64,000 bases of DNA from Pseudomaricurvus hydrocarbonicus (GTDB lineage: Bacteria > Pseudomonadota > Gammaproteobacteria > Pseudomonadales > Cellvibrionaceae). Position numbers and translations under genes: made by a program. The first letter of the stretch is position 1; each line of letters opens with the position of its first letter. The notes under the pieces are model-generated. The model ran no database searches. It saw only the letters and a program-made list of their open reading frames with translations, and was not told the DNA's origin. The stretch is from NCBI RefSeq assembly GCF_011602365.1, contig NZ_JAAONZ010000002.1, forward strand, positions 310,001 through 374,000, in the 5' to 3' direction. Positions 14,370-23,591 of this stretch are shown here, one piece after another.

Positions 14370-14765
14370 ATGAGCAATCCAAAAATTGAAAATATGGTAA
14401 CCAAATTCCTTTGCTGGAAACTTCCAAAGGAATTTGCCCCAGACTGCGGAATTGAATTCACTCCACCAGAAACCGGGTCTCCGGAACATTTCTGGCCCGT
14501 TGGCACCAACCTCTTCACTGCCGATCAGGCCCGCGAAATGATCGAGCACATGCTCTCGGATTCTGACAATGTGGTTGAGGACATGCTTTCTCCAGAATAC
14601 GGAGAGCACGACAAAGGCCCGTGGAGCGTAACGCCGGACGGAATGATCATTGAAAGCGCAGATTTCACCCATGATGTTCAGCTGAAGGTGACCGGCGACT
14701 TTGCCGATTCAGCCCAAAGAAAATGCTACTCAGCCAATATAGCAAAACTTTTAAATCAGAAGTAG
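14370..14765 (+). CDS. Hypothetical phage protein
   Basis: 131 residues with ATAGGAAAACC upstream. It opens KIENMVTKFLCWKLPKEFAPDCGIEF, a beginning seen in many phage-encoded small proteins of unknown role; the C-terminal half is beta-rich and ends in a lysine-rich tail. It is the last gene before excisionase. I do not assign a function. Confidence 0.68.
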   Translation: MSNPKIENMVTKFLCWKLPKEFAPDCGIEFTPPETGSPEHFWPVGTNLFTADQAREMIEHMLSDSDNVVEDMLSPEYGEHDKGPWSVTPDGMIIESADFTHDVQLKVTGDFADSAQRKCYSANIAKLLNQK

Positions 14766-14834
14766 CTGCTAAAAAAACTGCTCACAAACCCAAAATCAAC
14801 ACTTATTGCTAAAAATATTTATCATAGGCCACCC

Positions 14835-15056
14835 ATGCAATTGATCACCTGGAGCACAATCAACCGCAGATACTTTGCCAGAGGCCAAGGCCCCTCAAAA
14901 GCTGAGTGGACTACCGCTGTGCTTCAGGGTGAGATCAATGGCAAGATATGGCCCGGGCAGAATAAGGTCTATATTGATTTAGACGATTTTCTGTCACGGG
15001 ACCAGTTTACCGCGGCCAATGACCCACACGCACCGAAGATGGACCTGTTGGATTAA
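14835..15056 (+). CDS. Excisionase (Xis-like)
   Basis: 73 residues with the excisionase pattern of lambda-like Xis proteins: a winged-helix start ITWSTINRRYFARGQGPSKAEW, then the wing NGKIWPGQNKVYIDLDDFL. It bends att DNA and steers integrase toward excision. It lies 4 bases before the integrase start, the usual pairing. Confidence 0.85.
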   Translation: MQLITWSTINRRYFARGQGPSKAEWTTAVLQGEINGKIWPGQNKVYIDLDDFLSRDQFTAANDPHAPKMDLLD

Positions 15057-15060
15057 GACC

Positions 15061-16269
15061 ATGGCAAGACCCAAAAAAGAGAGAATGGTTGACGGCGTCA
15101 AGCTGGAAGAAAACCTGTATCCGGATAACAAAAAGCGTACCGGCCACTACCGGTACCTTAAGCCAGACGGCACGTTTCGCCACTTCACCGCTGAAACTGT
15201 CCACCAGGCCAACAGCTTCGCCGCCGATGCCAATAGCCGCCGAGCCGAGTACACGGCCAAAAAACCGACGCGCCCACAGATGACCATGCTGGAGTCATAC
15301 GCCTGCGACTTCATCGATGAGCGTCAAGCCGAGAACCCGGGGCTCAAGAACAAAGCGAGCTGGCGAAACCGCAGTTATGCCCTCAAAAAGTTTGGCCGCG
15401 AGATAAGCACCCCTTTCAGCCGCCTGCAGCGTCACCACATCGAAGACTGGTGGCGCGGGCTTACACATCACCAGCAGAAAGCCAGGCACGCGGAGTTTCG
15501 CAAATTCTTCAACTACCTGATGGGGCGCAATGTACTGCCCAACTTTGAGTACAACCCCTTCACCACCAGTGACGACCGCCCCCGCTTCTACGCGAAGGAA
15601 TCACCCGCCAGAAGCAAAGAACGACTCACCCGGGAAAGCTTCTGGCTAGTCTATGACTCAGCCGGAGAGCTGGGATATGAGGCCCTGCAGATCGCCATGG
15701 GCGTCGCCTTGACGACGTTCATGCGTGAGACCGACATCCTGACCCTTCGGCTGGATGAACACGTGGAAGGCAAGCTGCTGAAGCGAGTGATCGGCAAGAG
15801 CGCAGCACAGAAGGGCCAAAGCAAGGCCGCCCGACTGCAATGGGATGTTGGCAACTACGAGCTACTGCGCCAACTGATCAAACGCGCCCGCGAATTGAGC
15901 TTGCGCAACCAGCGCTGCCCGTACTTAATCAGCCATATGCCGGCACAGCGCCGCAAAGGCAAAGGAAAGGAGCACATCTGCCAGGTACTACCCCGGCGCC
16001 TGCAGGACATGTGGAATGACGCCAGAGACCACACCGGCTACTGGAAAGACTTGCCGGCCGGCAAAAAGCCGCCCACATTCCACGAGTGCCGGTCACTGGC
16101 CGACAAACTGGCAGCAGAGGCAGGCTACGACATCAAAGCGATTCAATCGGCGATGGCCCACTCAGACGCCGCCCAGTCACTGATGTACCTGGGCAACCAC
16201 GATCTGCCCTATGAAGAAGTGCAGGTGAAGCTGACGGCTGATCAAATCGGGCGGGATTTTTCTAAATGA
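15061..16269 (+). CDS. Phage tyrosine integrase
   Basis: 402 residues from ATG 15061. The N-terminus (about 1-65) is the lambda-type arm-binding domain (VKLEENLYPDNKKRTGHYRYLKPDGTFRHF), followed by a core-binding SAM-like region. The catalytic residues are Arg222 (FMRETD), His341-x-x-Arg344 (HECRSL), His367 (MAHSD) and Tyr376 (SLMYLG). It joins phage and chromosome at attP/attB; the tRNA-Ala gene 117 bases downstream is the likely target. A terminator follows directly. Confidence 0.94.
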   Translation: MARPKKERMVDGVKLEENLYPDNKKRTGHYRYLKPDGTFRHFTAETVHQANSFAADANSRRAEYTAKKPTRPQMTMLESYACDFIDERQAENPGLKNKASWRNRSYALKKFGREISTPFSRLQRHHIEDWWRGLTHHQQKARHAEFRKFFNYLMGRNVLPNFEYNPFTTSDDRPRFYAKESPARSKERLTRESFWLVYDSAGELGYEALQIAMGVALTTFMRETDILTLRLDEHVEGKLLKRVIGKSAAQKGQSKAARLQWDVGNYELLRQLIKRARELSLRNQRCPYLISHMPAQRRKGKGKEHICQVLPRRLQDMWNDARDHTGYWKDLPAGKKPPTFHECRSLADKLAAEAGYDIKAIQSAMAHSDAAQSLMYLGNHDLPYEEVQVKLTADQIGRDFSK

Positions 16270-16279
16270 GACAGGCACA

Positions 16280-16307
16280 AAAAAAGCGGCTGGGAGGCCG
16301 CTTTTTA
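16280..16307 (+). terminator. Integrase terminator
   Basis: AAAAAGCGGC, loop, GCCGCTTTTT: a GC stem with flanking A and T runs 11 bases after the integrase stop; it could work on both strands. A second hairpin, CAACGGA (16311-16317) with TCCGTTG (16325-16331) followed by a T run, lies just beyond. Confidence 0.88.
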
Positions 16308-16310
16308 AGC

Positions 16311-16385
16311 CAACGGAGTTTTTGTCCGTTGTTTTTGTCCGGTTCTTGTCCGGATAGTGTTTGCAAACCTGCAAACCCTTGATAT
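16311..16385. other. Candidate attachment-site arm region beside tRNA-Ala
   Basis: Three direct TTGTCCG repeats (16322-16328, 16335-16341, 16346-16352) and an inverted repeat TTTGCA-AACC-TGCAAA (16360-16375) lie between integrase and the tRNA 3' end. Short repeats of this kind are typical arm-type sites for integrase and accessory proteins. The crossover core is probably within the tRNA 3' half; the matching left att copy is outside the window, so the exact boundary cannot be set. Confidence 0.5.
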
Positions 16386-16461
16386 TGGTGGAGCCTAGCG
16401 GGATCGAACCGCTGACCTCAACACTGCCAGTGTTGCGCTCTCCCAGCTGAGCTAAGGCCCC
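16386..16461 (-). tRNA. tRNA-Ala (anticodon GGC)
   Basis: A 76-base cloverleaf including encoded CCA. The acceptor GGGGCCT pairs with AGGCTCC and keeps the G3-U70 pair that marks tRNA-Ala. The anticodon stem CAACA/TGTTG closes a CTGGCAG loop with anticodon GGC, and the T arm is AGCGG-TTCGATC-CCGCT. It remains intact next to the prophage, so integration must have regenerated its 3' end. Confidence 0.97.
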
Positions 16462-16591
16462 AAACAAGTGCTTTTCGTTGAAAGCGGGGCGCATTCTATC
16501 ACCCCGTTCTTAAGAGTCAACCGTTTATTTATCAGTGGCTTAGATTGATTTGCCGGGGGGATAGGCCAACGGTTCATAAAGCCCATCCCGC

Positions 16592-18817
16592 CTAGTCTCT
16601 GGCCAGGGGTTCTGGCTGCGGTGCCACCGGCTTTTCGGGCTGCTGCGCCTTTTTGATCGCCGATTGGCTGTGGCGCCTCAGGTTCAGAAAGGAATTCACG
16701 CCATAAGACCCTTCCCGCAGACCATACTCTGCGCCCGAGTGGGTTGATAGATAGCGCTGGGATTTCTCCTGAATGCTCTTTTTAACCTCTTCCTCGCTGC
16801 GGTGTGACGGCCCGTGGGGGATCATATTGCCCCACACACTGCCCTCGGTACCGCTCAGGCTTGCCTGCTCGCGACCCGGAAAGCAGTCCTCCAGTTCGAG
16901 CTCGATACCCATCTCGCTTAAGGGTTTGATATTGGCAAAGTCCAGCAGCTGAACCGGTTTATCGGCCGCCTTGGGTTGCAGTTGACACTCAACGTGGGTC
17001 GTATTCAGATCGACCACCAACTGGTCGGTCTCGACATGGACATCCTGGGCTGCGCTCAGCACCGATGCTTCGCGGTGTAAGGCGTTCGGGTCTGAGAGGT
17101 TCGGAGTTGGCAAGCCCGGGCCAGCTTCCACCTGAGCAATCAGCCCATCCTCCAGCCTTACCAGTCGGAGGGAGGTCGGTATCATGGCCTCCTGAGCCGC
17201 TTCGGCGGCACGCACGTTATCGCGGCGCTTGACCCACACCACCCCGACAACCGCCGCCAGCAGGCCGGCACACAACAACAGGCCCGCCGCGAGCCATCCC
17301 AACAGATTGTCCCGGGAGAACCACGAAGCCGACGCTTGCCCAACCGGGACCGGCTCGGCGATGTTCATGAACGCAGGCCGCTGCCGGGTGTCGCCTGTCA
17401 CTTGCGGTGGAGTGAACGTCTGAGAGGCAGTGGGCGATTGAACAGCGTCTGTCACGGGCTCATCGCGTGCAACTTGCAGAGCGTTTGACTGAGCCTTAAG
17501 CGCGGCAATTTGCTCTTGTTGAAGCGTGATCATTTGGTTCAACAACTCAAGGTAATCCGAATTCTCAAGCGCGTGAACCTGACGCCGGAGGTCGGTGTTA
17601 TCCCGACGCAGTTGATCGATGACTTCGTTGGTCGCCACCAGATGTGCTTTCAGCGACTGACTGGCGCTCTCGGTCAATTGGGCCTGCTCGGCACCGGTCA
17701 GCAATTGCGTTTGTGCCACCCGCAGCAGTCCGCCCGCTTTCTGCTCCAGATCCGTTACCGTTTGCGCGGTTAAAATCTGTTTGGCGCGGTTAAGGCTGGT
17801 GTGAACATCAGCGGGTCGTTGCGAGGGTTTCGAAGCGACAACCGCATTCCCGTTTTGTCCCGCAACGGATTCTTGAGGCTCGTTTAGCGGCTGAGATAAA
17901 TCCGAGCGTTGGGGCATCACCAACACAGTCCCGGCCTGCAGCTGGTTGATGTCACCGCGCAAAAATGCCAGCGGGTTATGCTCAAAAACCCACTGGCTGG
18001 CGGCTTGCCGTTTGTCGCCGTAATCCGACATCCAGCCCGTCACGATAGCGGACACACTGTCCCCCAGCTGAACCAGGTAGTGCCCCTCGGCCACCGGACG
18101 GTGAGGCACAATGACGTTGTTTCGCGAGCGGTTGGTGTCAGACGGTGTCTTGAGTTCTGGCGCAAGGCGAGCTGTTGAAGGTTTTGCTGAGGCGGTTGTT
18201 GGGAGTGTTCTTGAAGAAGTTGTTGAAGATGTTGTTAAAGACGTTTTTGAAGATGTTGTTAAAGACGTTTTTGAAGATGTTGTTAAAGACGTTCTTGAAG
18301 ATATGGTTGAGGGTGCCACCGAAGATACCGCTGAAGGCGTGCTTAAAAACGGCCCCGAATCAACCGCCGGGACATCCAGCAGCACGGTGTATTCCCGATA
18401 AATACTGCCGTTAGGTTTTTGCAGCTCCACCAGGAAATTCATAAAAGGTTCTTTGACGGGGTCGGCGGAGTTGACTTCGAGCAGCAACCCTTCGCGGGTC
18501 TCTTTGGGGATCACCTGAAGACCACGGGCGGGAGAGATTAATTCAAAGCCCAGCGCCCCGGCTTCTTGCTGACTGACTGTGCGAATCCGAAAATCCCCTC
18601 TGTCGGCCTGCGGTCGATCGTCGATCACCTGAATTGTCGCACGTAACGGTTGCCCCAATTGCGAGGTCACATCGGCAAACCCCAGACTCAGGGCCAGTGC
18701 TCTGTCGGCGATTAGGCTGGTGCCGATCAACAGCACGCCGCCCCCCATCAAGAGCAGGCTGCTGAGCTTTTTCGACGCCAGCCGTTTGGCCAGTCCCGGT
18801 AGTGACCCACGCCTCAT
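16592..18817 (-). CDS. FimV-family LysM membrane protein
   Basis: 741 residues from ATG 18817 (GAGGAG upstream); the open frame reaches 18973, but that extension looks like noise. After a signal-anchor region (about 8-43, ending ALALSLGFADV) comes the FimV N-terminal domain (VTSQLGQPLRATIQV...), a Ser/Thr-rich linker with tandem repeats, a LysM domain (about 246-303), a coiled coil (about 370-455), one membrane segment (about 504-530) and a cytoplasmic C-terminus. FimV/HubP proteins bind peptidoglycan and organise the cell pole and type IV pili. It is shorter than canonical FimV and I see no C-terminal TPR/FimV domain. Confidence 0.82.
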   Translation of the reverse strand: MRRGSLPGLAKRLASKKLSSLLLMGGGVLLIGTSLIADRALALSLGFADVTSQLGQPLRATIQVIDDRPQADRGDFRIRTVSQQEAGALGFELISPARGLQVIPKETREGLLLEVNSADPVKEPFMNFLVELQKPNGSIYREYTVLLDVPAVDSGPFLSTPSAVSSVAPSTISSRTSLTTSSKTSLTTSSKTSLTTSSTTSSRTLPTTASAKPSTARLAPELKTPSDTNRSRNNVIVPHRPVAEGHYLVQLGDSVSAIVTGWMSDYGDKRQAASQWVFEHNPLAFLRGDINQLQAGTVLVMPQRSDLSQPLNEPQESVAGQNGNAVVASKPSQRPADVHTSLNRAKQILTAQTVTDLEQKAGGLLRVAQTQLLTGAEQAQLTESASQSLKAHLVATNEVIDQLRRDNTDLRRQVHALENSDYLELLNQMITLQQEQIAALKAQSNALQVARDEPVTDAVQSPTASQTFTPPQVTGDTRQRPAFMNIAEPVPVGQASASWFSRDNLLGWLAAGLLLCAGLLAAVVGVVWVKRRDNVRAAEAAQEAMIPTSLRLVRLEDGLIAQVEAGPGLPTPNLSDPNALHREASVLSAAQDVHVETDQLVVDLNTTHVECQLQPKAADKPVQLLDFANIKPLSEMGIELELEDCFPGREQASLSGTEGSVWGNMIPHGPSHRSEEEVKKSIQEKSQRYLSTHSGAEYGLREGSYGVNSFLNLRRHSQSAIKKAQQPEKPVAPQPEPLARD
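18231..18302 (-). repeat. Three 24-bp tandem repeats within the FimV-like gene
   Basis: Three nearly identical 24-base units (18231-18254, 18255-18278, 18279-18302, one mismatch) encode repeated TSSKTSLT in the Ser/Thr linker. As the unit is a multiple of three, copy changes lengthen the linker without a frameshift. Confidence 0.85.
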
Positions 18818-19452
18818 CCATGACCGACTCCTCGTCCATGATCGACTCGCCGCCCACCACGACGCAACAGACGCGGCGCGACTGACTGACACCAAAAGGT
18901 GACGGTAGTGGGTCGGAAAGCCTGCAATGGCAAAACGTAAACCGCTTGAGAAACGAAATAACATTGTCCGCATGCCTCTGTACTCTGATCAGTTAGCTTG
19001 CGAGACTTGTAGAGGAGGGATTGTGTTAAAACGTCTATTGATTATCACAGCAGAGGCACGCTGAGTAGATGACACAAACAGGATGTCGTTACACGCGTAT
19101 ACACCACTGCGACGGTGGAATCGTTATTTTCTTGCCATCATGGCCGAGTGATTTCTGTGGGCTAATTACTGGCTTCCCCCCAATCAGACTCCCGTCTGAA
19201 GCGCCCAACAAGTCCCTTACGCATCAAGTATAGAAAGCAGACTTCATTCAACAAGTCATAAAACAATCACTTTCTAAATCTTTTTGTTCTTAAAAAGTTG
19301 GCGCATGTTTCAAAATAATTATATATCCCCCATATTGATTCACTTTAGTTATTAGCAAGTTTTTTGATAAGCATTTTTTAGGTGAATCTCCGATAACGTC
19401 CGCCTCGCCCAGCGAGGCGAGCAGCGTGGTGAAAGTCACAAGATTCGGGCAC
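18818..19452. other. Long intergenic region upstream of FimV-like gene
   Basis: Over 600 bases without a supported gene. It is AT-rich towards 19250-19390 and should hold the FimV-like promoter on the minus strand. I see no convincing RNA gene or repeat; GCCTCGC-CCA-GCGAGGC at 19401-19417 is a short hairpin. Confidence 0.4.
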
Positions 19453-19479
19453 AAAAAAAGCGCCTTGCGGCGCTTTTTC
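19453..19479 (-). terminator. gltX terminator
   Basis: On the minus strand GAAAAAGCGCC-GCAA-GGCGCTTTTTTT: a strong stem with a GCAA tetraloop and T run, 44 bases after the gltX stop. Flanking runs make it bidirectional. Confidence 0.92.
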
Positions 19480-19522
19480 AGCGGGTCAACAACTTAGGTT
19501 GGTAACATCGACGTCCGGTGAA

Positions 19523-21019
19523 TCACTCACCCCGACCCAGTGCGTCGTAGGCTTTCTCCAGCTTTTTCATTTGCTTCTTGCCCAGCTCACCGGCTTGCAC
19601 ATGCAGCGCGTGACGCAAGCGTGCACGGCTCATGTCCGGCCCCAGTAACACCATGGAGTCCATCACCGAAAAGGACGCGGTGGTGCCGGCAATGGCGATA
19701 AACAGCGGCGCCAGGAAATCCTTCAGTTTGATGTCCATTTGCCCGGCCAGGGTTTTCAGCTCGGCAAAGATGTCATCGCGGGTCCAGCTGCGCAACGCTT
19801 CCAGACGCCACAGGGCAAACTGAAGTACCTGCTTGAGCTGTTCGGCGTCGAGTTTGACTTCGTCAAAACTGGCGACCGTTAAGGGCAACTGACCCGAGGC
19901 CAGAAAAGACGTCAGCGGCGCAAAGTCGCTGAGGGTGTGCATGCGGGTCTGGGCGTGCGGCAACACCGCCATCAGACTGTCGCGGTTGAACATCCACTCC
20001 TGCAGACGATCGGCCAGTTGTTCCTGGGTCAGGTCTTCGCGAATCCACAGACTGTTGAGCCAGGACAGTTTTTCCACATCAAAAATCGGACCGCCCAGCG
20101 ACACGCGCTGTACGTCAAAGTTGTCCATCATTTGTTGCAGCGAGAACTTCTCGCTTTCGTCCGGCATGGACCAGCCCATGCGCCCCAGGTAATTCAGCAG
20201 GGCCTCGGGCAGATAGCCCATTTTTTTGTAATACAGAATCGAGGTCGGGTTTTTGCGCTTGCTGAGCTTGGATTTGTCCGGGTTGCGCAACAGCGGCAGG
20301 TGGCACAGCTGTGGCATGTCCCAACCGAAGTATTCGTACAGCAATTTGTGCTTGGGCGCTGAGTTGATCCACTCTTCGCCGCGCAGCACATGGGTGATGC
20401 CCATCAGGTGGTCGTCCACCACGTTGGCCAGGTGGTAGGTGGGCATGCCATCGGATTTGAGCAGAATCTGGGCGTCGACCTGGCCCCAGTCCAACTCAAT
20501 GGTACCGCGCAGCATGTCATCGACCGGGCATGGGCCCTCGCCTTCCGGCACGTTCATGCGGATCACATAGGGCATACCGGCGGCTTTGCGCTTGGCCACT
20601 TCGTCATCGGACAACTTCAGTTCACTGGGCTTGAGGGCCGCAAAGCCACCGGCTTCACGACGGGCGTTGCGCAGCTCGTCCAACTCTTCGGGGGTGCGGT
20701 AGCAATGGAACGCATGACCGCTGTCGATCAGCTGTTGAGCGTATTTGACGTAGATGTCCTTGCGCTCACTCTGACGGTAGGGGCCAAAATCGCCGCCCTT
20801 GTCCGGACCTTCGTCCCAATCGAGCCCCAACCAGCGCAGACTGTCGAGGATCGCCTGTTCCGACTCGGGGGTCGAGCGCACCTGATCGGTATCTTCAATG
20901 CGCAGGATAAACTGTCCGCCATGCTGACGGGCAAAGCAGAGGTTGAACAGGGCAATATAAGCGGTGCCTACGTGCGGGTCACCGGTGGGCGATGGGGCAA
21001 TGCGGGTACGGACAGTCAT
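19523..21019 (-). CDS. gltX: Glutamyl-tRNA synthetase
   Basis: 498 residues, typical for bacterial GluRS. It begins with the class I HIGH-type signature [12 protein letters not shown], has [17 protein letters not shown], and the KMSKS-type motif [12 protein letters not shown] in the middle. It charges tRNA-Glu with glutamate in the cytoplasm. The C-terminal anticodon-binding region is complete. It is a monocistronic housekeeping gene with its own terminator, and the heptamer repeat lies about 110 bases upstream. Confidence 0.98.
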   Translation of the reverse strand: MTVRTRIAPSPTGDPHVGTAYIALFNLCFARQHGGQFILRIEDTDQVRSTPESEQAILDSLRWLGLDWDEGPDKGGDFGPYRQSERKDIYVKYAQQLIDSGHAFHCYRTPEELDELRNARREAGGFAALKPSELKLSDDEVAKRKAAGMPYVIRMNVPEGEGPCPVDDMLRGTIELDWGQVDAQILLKSDGMPTYHLANVVDDHLMGITHVLRGEEWINSAPKHKLLYEYFGWDMPQLCHLPLLRNPDKSKLSKRKNPTSILYYKKMGYLPEALLNYLGRMGWSMPDESEKFSLQQMMDNFDVQRVSLGGPIFDVEKLSWLNSLWIREDLTQEQLADRLQEWMFNRDSLMAVLPHAQTRMHTLSDFAPLTSFLASGQLPLTVASFDEVKLDAEQLKQVLQFALWRLEALRSWTRDDIFAELKTLAGQMDIKLKDFLAPLFIAIAGTTASFSVMDSMVLLGPDMSRARLRHALHVQAGELGKKQMKKLEKAYDALGRGE

Positions 21020-21130
21020 CGACGTTGAATTCTCATAGCAGGTGAAATAGGTAGCAGGTGCTAAACCGGAAAATCAAAGCCGGTGATTATACGCACTTGG
21101 CGGGGGGACAGGTAGTTGCGATTCGATCGC

Positions 21131-21200
21131 TACTAGATACTAGGCTCTAGATACTAGTTACTAGGTTCTAGTTACTAGTTACTAGGTTCTAGCTACTAGG
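21131..21200. repeat. TACTAGN heptamer repeat, ten units
   Basis: Ten consecutive 7-base units fill 21131-21200: seven are TACTAG plus one base and three are variants (CTCTAGA, TTCTAGT, TTCTAGC). Each contains CTAG, a tetramer scarce in most enterobacterial-type genomes. The array sits between the gltX promoter region and the next gene's end. A second, looser repeat of GGNTTNNATTCAAGCGCCT-like units follows at about 21282-21357. Confidence 0.85.
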
Positions 21201-21349
21201 TGTAGAGTTCAGATACGTTGTTCACTACCGCCAGACACCCCCAGCCCTACTGGGCCGGGATGTGGGCTGCGCAGCAAGTGCCATGGTTGGATTCAACCGC
21301 CCTGGTTAGGCTCAAGCTCCTGGCTTCGATTCAAGCGCCTGGGTTCAAT

Positions 21350-21631
21350 TCAAGCGCCATAATAGGACGTAGGTCCAGCCACGGCGGCAGCGGCCAGCGG
21401 GTCGCTCTTGTAGGTTTCCCACTCCTGATCCCGATAGTGCACATTCAGCCAGCAGCGTGGCAGGTGCTCTCCGGACAGGAAGGCCAACTCAGACTTTTTA
21501 AACGCTTCCTGCTCCTGCATTTCTTCACCGGCCAGCCGGCACCCCATCACCTCGGTGACGTAAGGGTCCCACAAGCCTTCGGGGGCGCTTAATTCGACCA
21601 GGGCTCCGGTGTTTTGCAGCTTCATTAACAT
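21350..21631 (-). CDS. Hypothetical protein
   Basis: 93 residues from ATG 21631, with GAGGTG upstream; other ATGs at 21643 and 21625 are possible. It has a hydrophilic, mixed composition (LWDPYVTEVMGCRLAGEEMQEQEAF, then PRCWLNVHYRDQEWETYKSDPL). No family recognised. Its last codons overlap the start of the imprecise repeat near 21350. Confidence 0.55.
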   Translation of the reverse strand: MLMKLQNTGALVELSAPEGLWDPYVTEVMGCRLAGEEMQEQEAFKKSELAFLSGEHLPRCWLNVHYRDQEWETYKSDPLAAAAVAGPTSYYGA

Positions 21632-21932
21632 ATGGCACCTCATGTAAGAATGATTGGTTGTTACAACGACCTAACGTTAAGACGATCTACCGCTCGAACG
21701 GTCTACCACGTTCCTCCCTGCCTTGGCTCATCCCTGCCAGAAAGCTTGCCAGCGTTTCTCCTTGCCAGTGCAACGGTGTTCCTTCTTTAAAAAGCTCCTT
21801 CTTTTAGTATAGGCCTTGGTGAATAAGCTCTGCCCATTTATGGGCGGTTAAATGGCATTTCCCCGATCTCCTGCTAGCCTTCAGCTCAGAAAGAATTGTC
21901 TATACTGATATCTCAACCACAGGAAGTGAAAG
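21632..21932 (+). promoter_or_regulatory. Upstream region of the exosortase A plus-strand block
   Basis: No gene is seen. TATACT at 21901-21906, 26 bases before the start codon, is a good -10 hexamer with no clear -35. GGAAG lies 7 bases before the ATG. No sigma-54 GG-GC element, as described for PrsR-controlled PEP-CTERM genes, was found by eye. Confidence 0.4.
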
Positions 21933-23591
21933 ATGCCAGTTTTACTCCACGAGCTGATTCAGAACCAACTCTCTGCCCCTGATCGCACGGCCCTCGTCCA
22001 CGGTGACCACCGCTGGAGTTATTCGGAGCTGTACGGCCTCATTGAGCAGGTAGCGGCCGGTTTTAGCGCGGCCGGCCTGAGCCGGGGACAGCGAGTGGCG
22101 GTCTATCTGCCCAAGCAAATTGAGACCGTGGTCAGCTTTTTTGCAGCGTCTCTGTGTGGTGCGGTATTTGTGCCGATCAATCCGCTGTTAAAGCCCCCGC
22201 AAGTCGCCCACATCATTCGCGACTGCCACGCCCGGCTGCTGGTCACCAGCACAGACCGCTGGTCGCAGGTGCAATCTGCCGTGGTGGACTGTGAAAGCCT
22301 GACCTGCACGGTGCTGACAGGCTTAAAAGAGCCGCCGCCTGCGAGCTCCCCTGCCACTGGCACTCTGTCCTGGGAACAGCTGGTGCCCGATCCCTCATCA
22401 CCGCCAGCGGCCAGCCCTCGCGCAACCGGTTCCGGCACGCACGGGTTGGCAAATAATGGCTCTAAACCGACACACCACCCGGGGCTGGATTCCGACATTG
22501 CCGCCATCCTGTATACCTCGGGCAGCACCGGCCAGCCCAAAGGGGTGGTGCTGTCGCATCGCAACATGATGGTCGGGGCAGAGAGCGTGTCGACCTATTT
22601 GCGCAACACCGCCGAGGACCGGTTGCTGGCCGTGCTGCCCTTCAGTTTTGATTATGGCTTAAGCCAGTTAACCACGGCGTTTCGGGTCGGCGCCAGTGTG
22701 GTGTTGATGGATTACCTGCTGCCCCGCGATGTGATCCGGGCGCTGTCGCGCTTCGACATTACCGGGCTGGCGGCGGTGCCGCCGCTGTGGAATCAATTGG
22801 CGGCGCTGGAGTGGCCACAGGATGTCAGCCAGCGGTTGCGCTACATCACCAACAGCGGCGGCGCCATGCCGCAGGCCACCACCGAGAAATTGCAGTCCGC
22901 CCTGCCGCACACGGACATTTACCTGATGTACGGCCTGACCGAAGCCTTCCGCTCCACCTATTTGCCGCCCGATCAGGTGGCCGTTCGGCCCACCTCCATG
23001 GGCAAGGCCATCCCCAACGCCGAGATTCTGGTCGTGCGCGAGGACGGCTCCGAATGCGACGCCAATGAGGTGGGTGAACTGGTGCATCGCGGCCCGCTGG
23101 TGTCCCAGGGCTACTGGAACGATCCGGTCAAAACCGCAGAACGGTTTAAACCGGCGCCCAATCCCCACCCGGAACTGCCCTTCACCGAAATTGCAGTCTG
23201 GTCGGGCGATCAGGCCTACCGCGATGACGACGGCTTTCTGTATTTCGTCAGCCGCAAAGACGAAATGATCAAAACCTCCGGTTATCGAGTCAGCCCCACA
23301 GAAGTGGAAGAAGTGTTGTTTCTGTCGCCACTGATTAAAGAAGCGGTGGCCATCGGTGTGCCCCACCCGGATCTCGGCCAGGCCATTGTATTGGTGGCCA
23401 GTGCCCGCGCCACCCCGGACAAAGACGCCATCGTGCAGTATTGCCGCCAGCACTTGCCCAATTTTATGATCCCCCGAGATGTGATTTTCATGGACAACCT
23501 GCCCCGCAACCCCAACGGTAAAATTGACCGCAAAGCACTGTCACAGTCCTTTGAAAGCCTGTTTACCCCGCCTGCCGAGCCACGCACATGA
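21933..23591 (+). CDS. Acyl-CoA ligase (AMP-forming), exosortase A system-associated
   Basis: 552 residues of the adenylate-forming ANL superfamily: P-loop-like YTSGSTGQPKGV, the YGLTEAFRSTY motif, and C-terminal catalytic lysine region NGKIDRKAL. The order ligase then PLP decarboxylase with ATGA overlap is the standard start of XrtA loci. It activates an unknown carboxylic acid as an adenylate and probably loads the acyl carrier protein encoded at 50.4 kb. The substrate is not known. Confidence 0.93.
   Translation: MPVLLHELIQNQLSAPDRTALVHGDHRWSYSELYGLIEQVAAGFSAAGLSRGQRVAVYLPKQIETVVSFFAASLCGAVFVPINPLLKPPQVAHIIRDCHARLLVTSTDRWSQVQSAVVDCESLTCTVLTGLKEPPPASSPATGTLSWEQLVPDPSSPPAASPRATGSGTHGLANNGSKPTHHPGLDSDIAAILYTSGSTGQPKGVVLSHRNMMVGAESVSTYLRNTAEDRLLAVLPFSFDYGLSQLTTAFRVGASVVLMDYLLPRDVIRALSRFDITGLAAVPPLWNQLAALEWPQDVSQRLRYITNSGGAMPQATTEKLQSALPHTDIYLMYGLTEAFRSTYLPPDQVAVRPTSMGKAIPNAEILVVREDGSECDANEVGELVHRGPLVSQGYWNDPVKTAERFKPAPNPHPELPFTEIAVWSGDQAYRDDDGFLYFVSRKDEMIKTSGYRVSPTEVEEVLFLSPLIKEAVAIGVPHPDLGQAIVLVASARATPDKDAIVQYCRQHLPNFMIPRDVIFMDNLPRNPNGKIDRKALSQSFESLFTPPAEPRT

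Noticed and set aside
19937-21028. Long plus-strand frames opposite gltX (up to 212 codons)
   Set aside because: They are the mirror of a high-GC conserved gene; their translations lack any fold pattern and gltX is certain.
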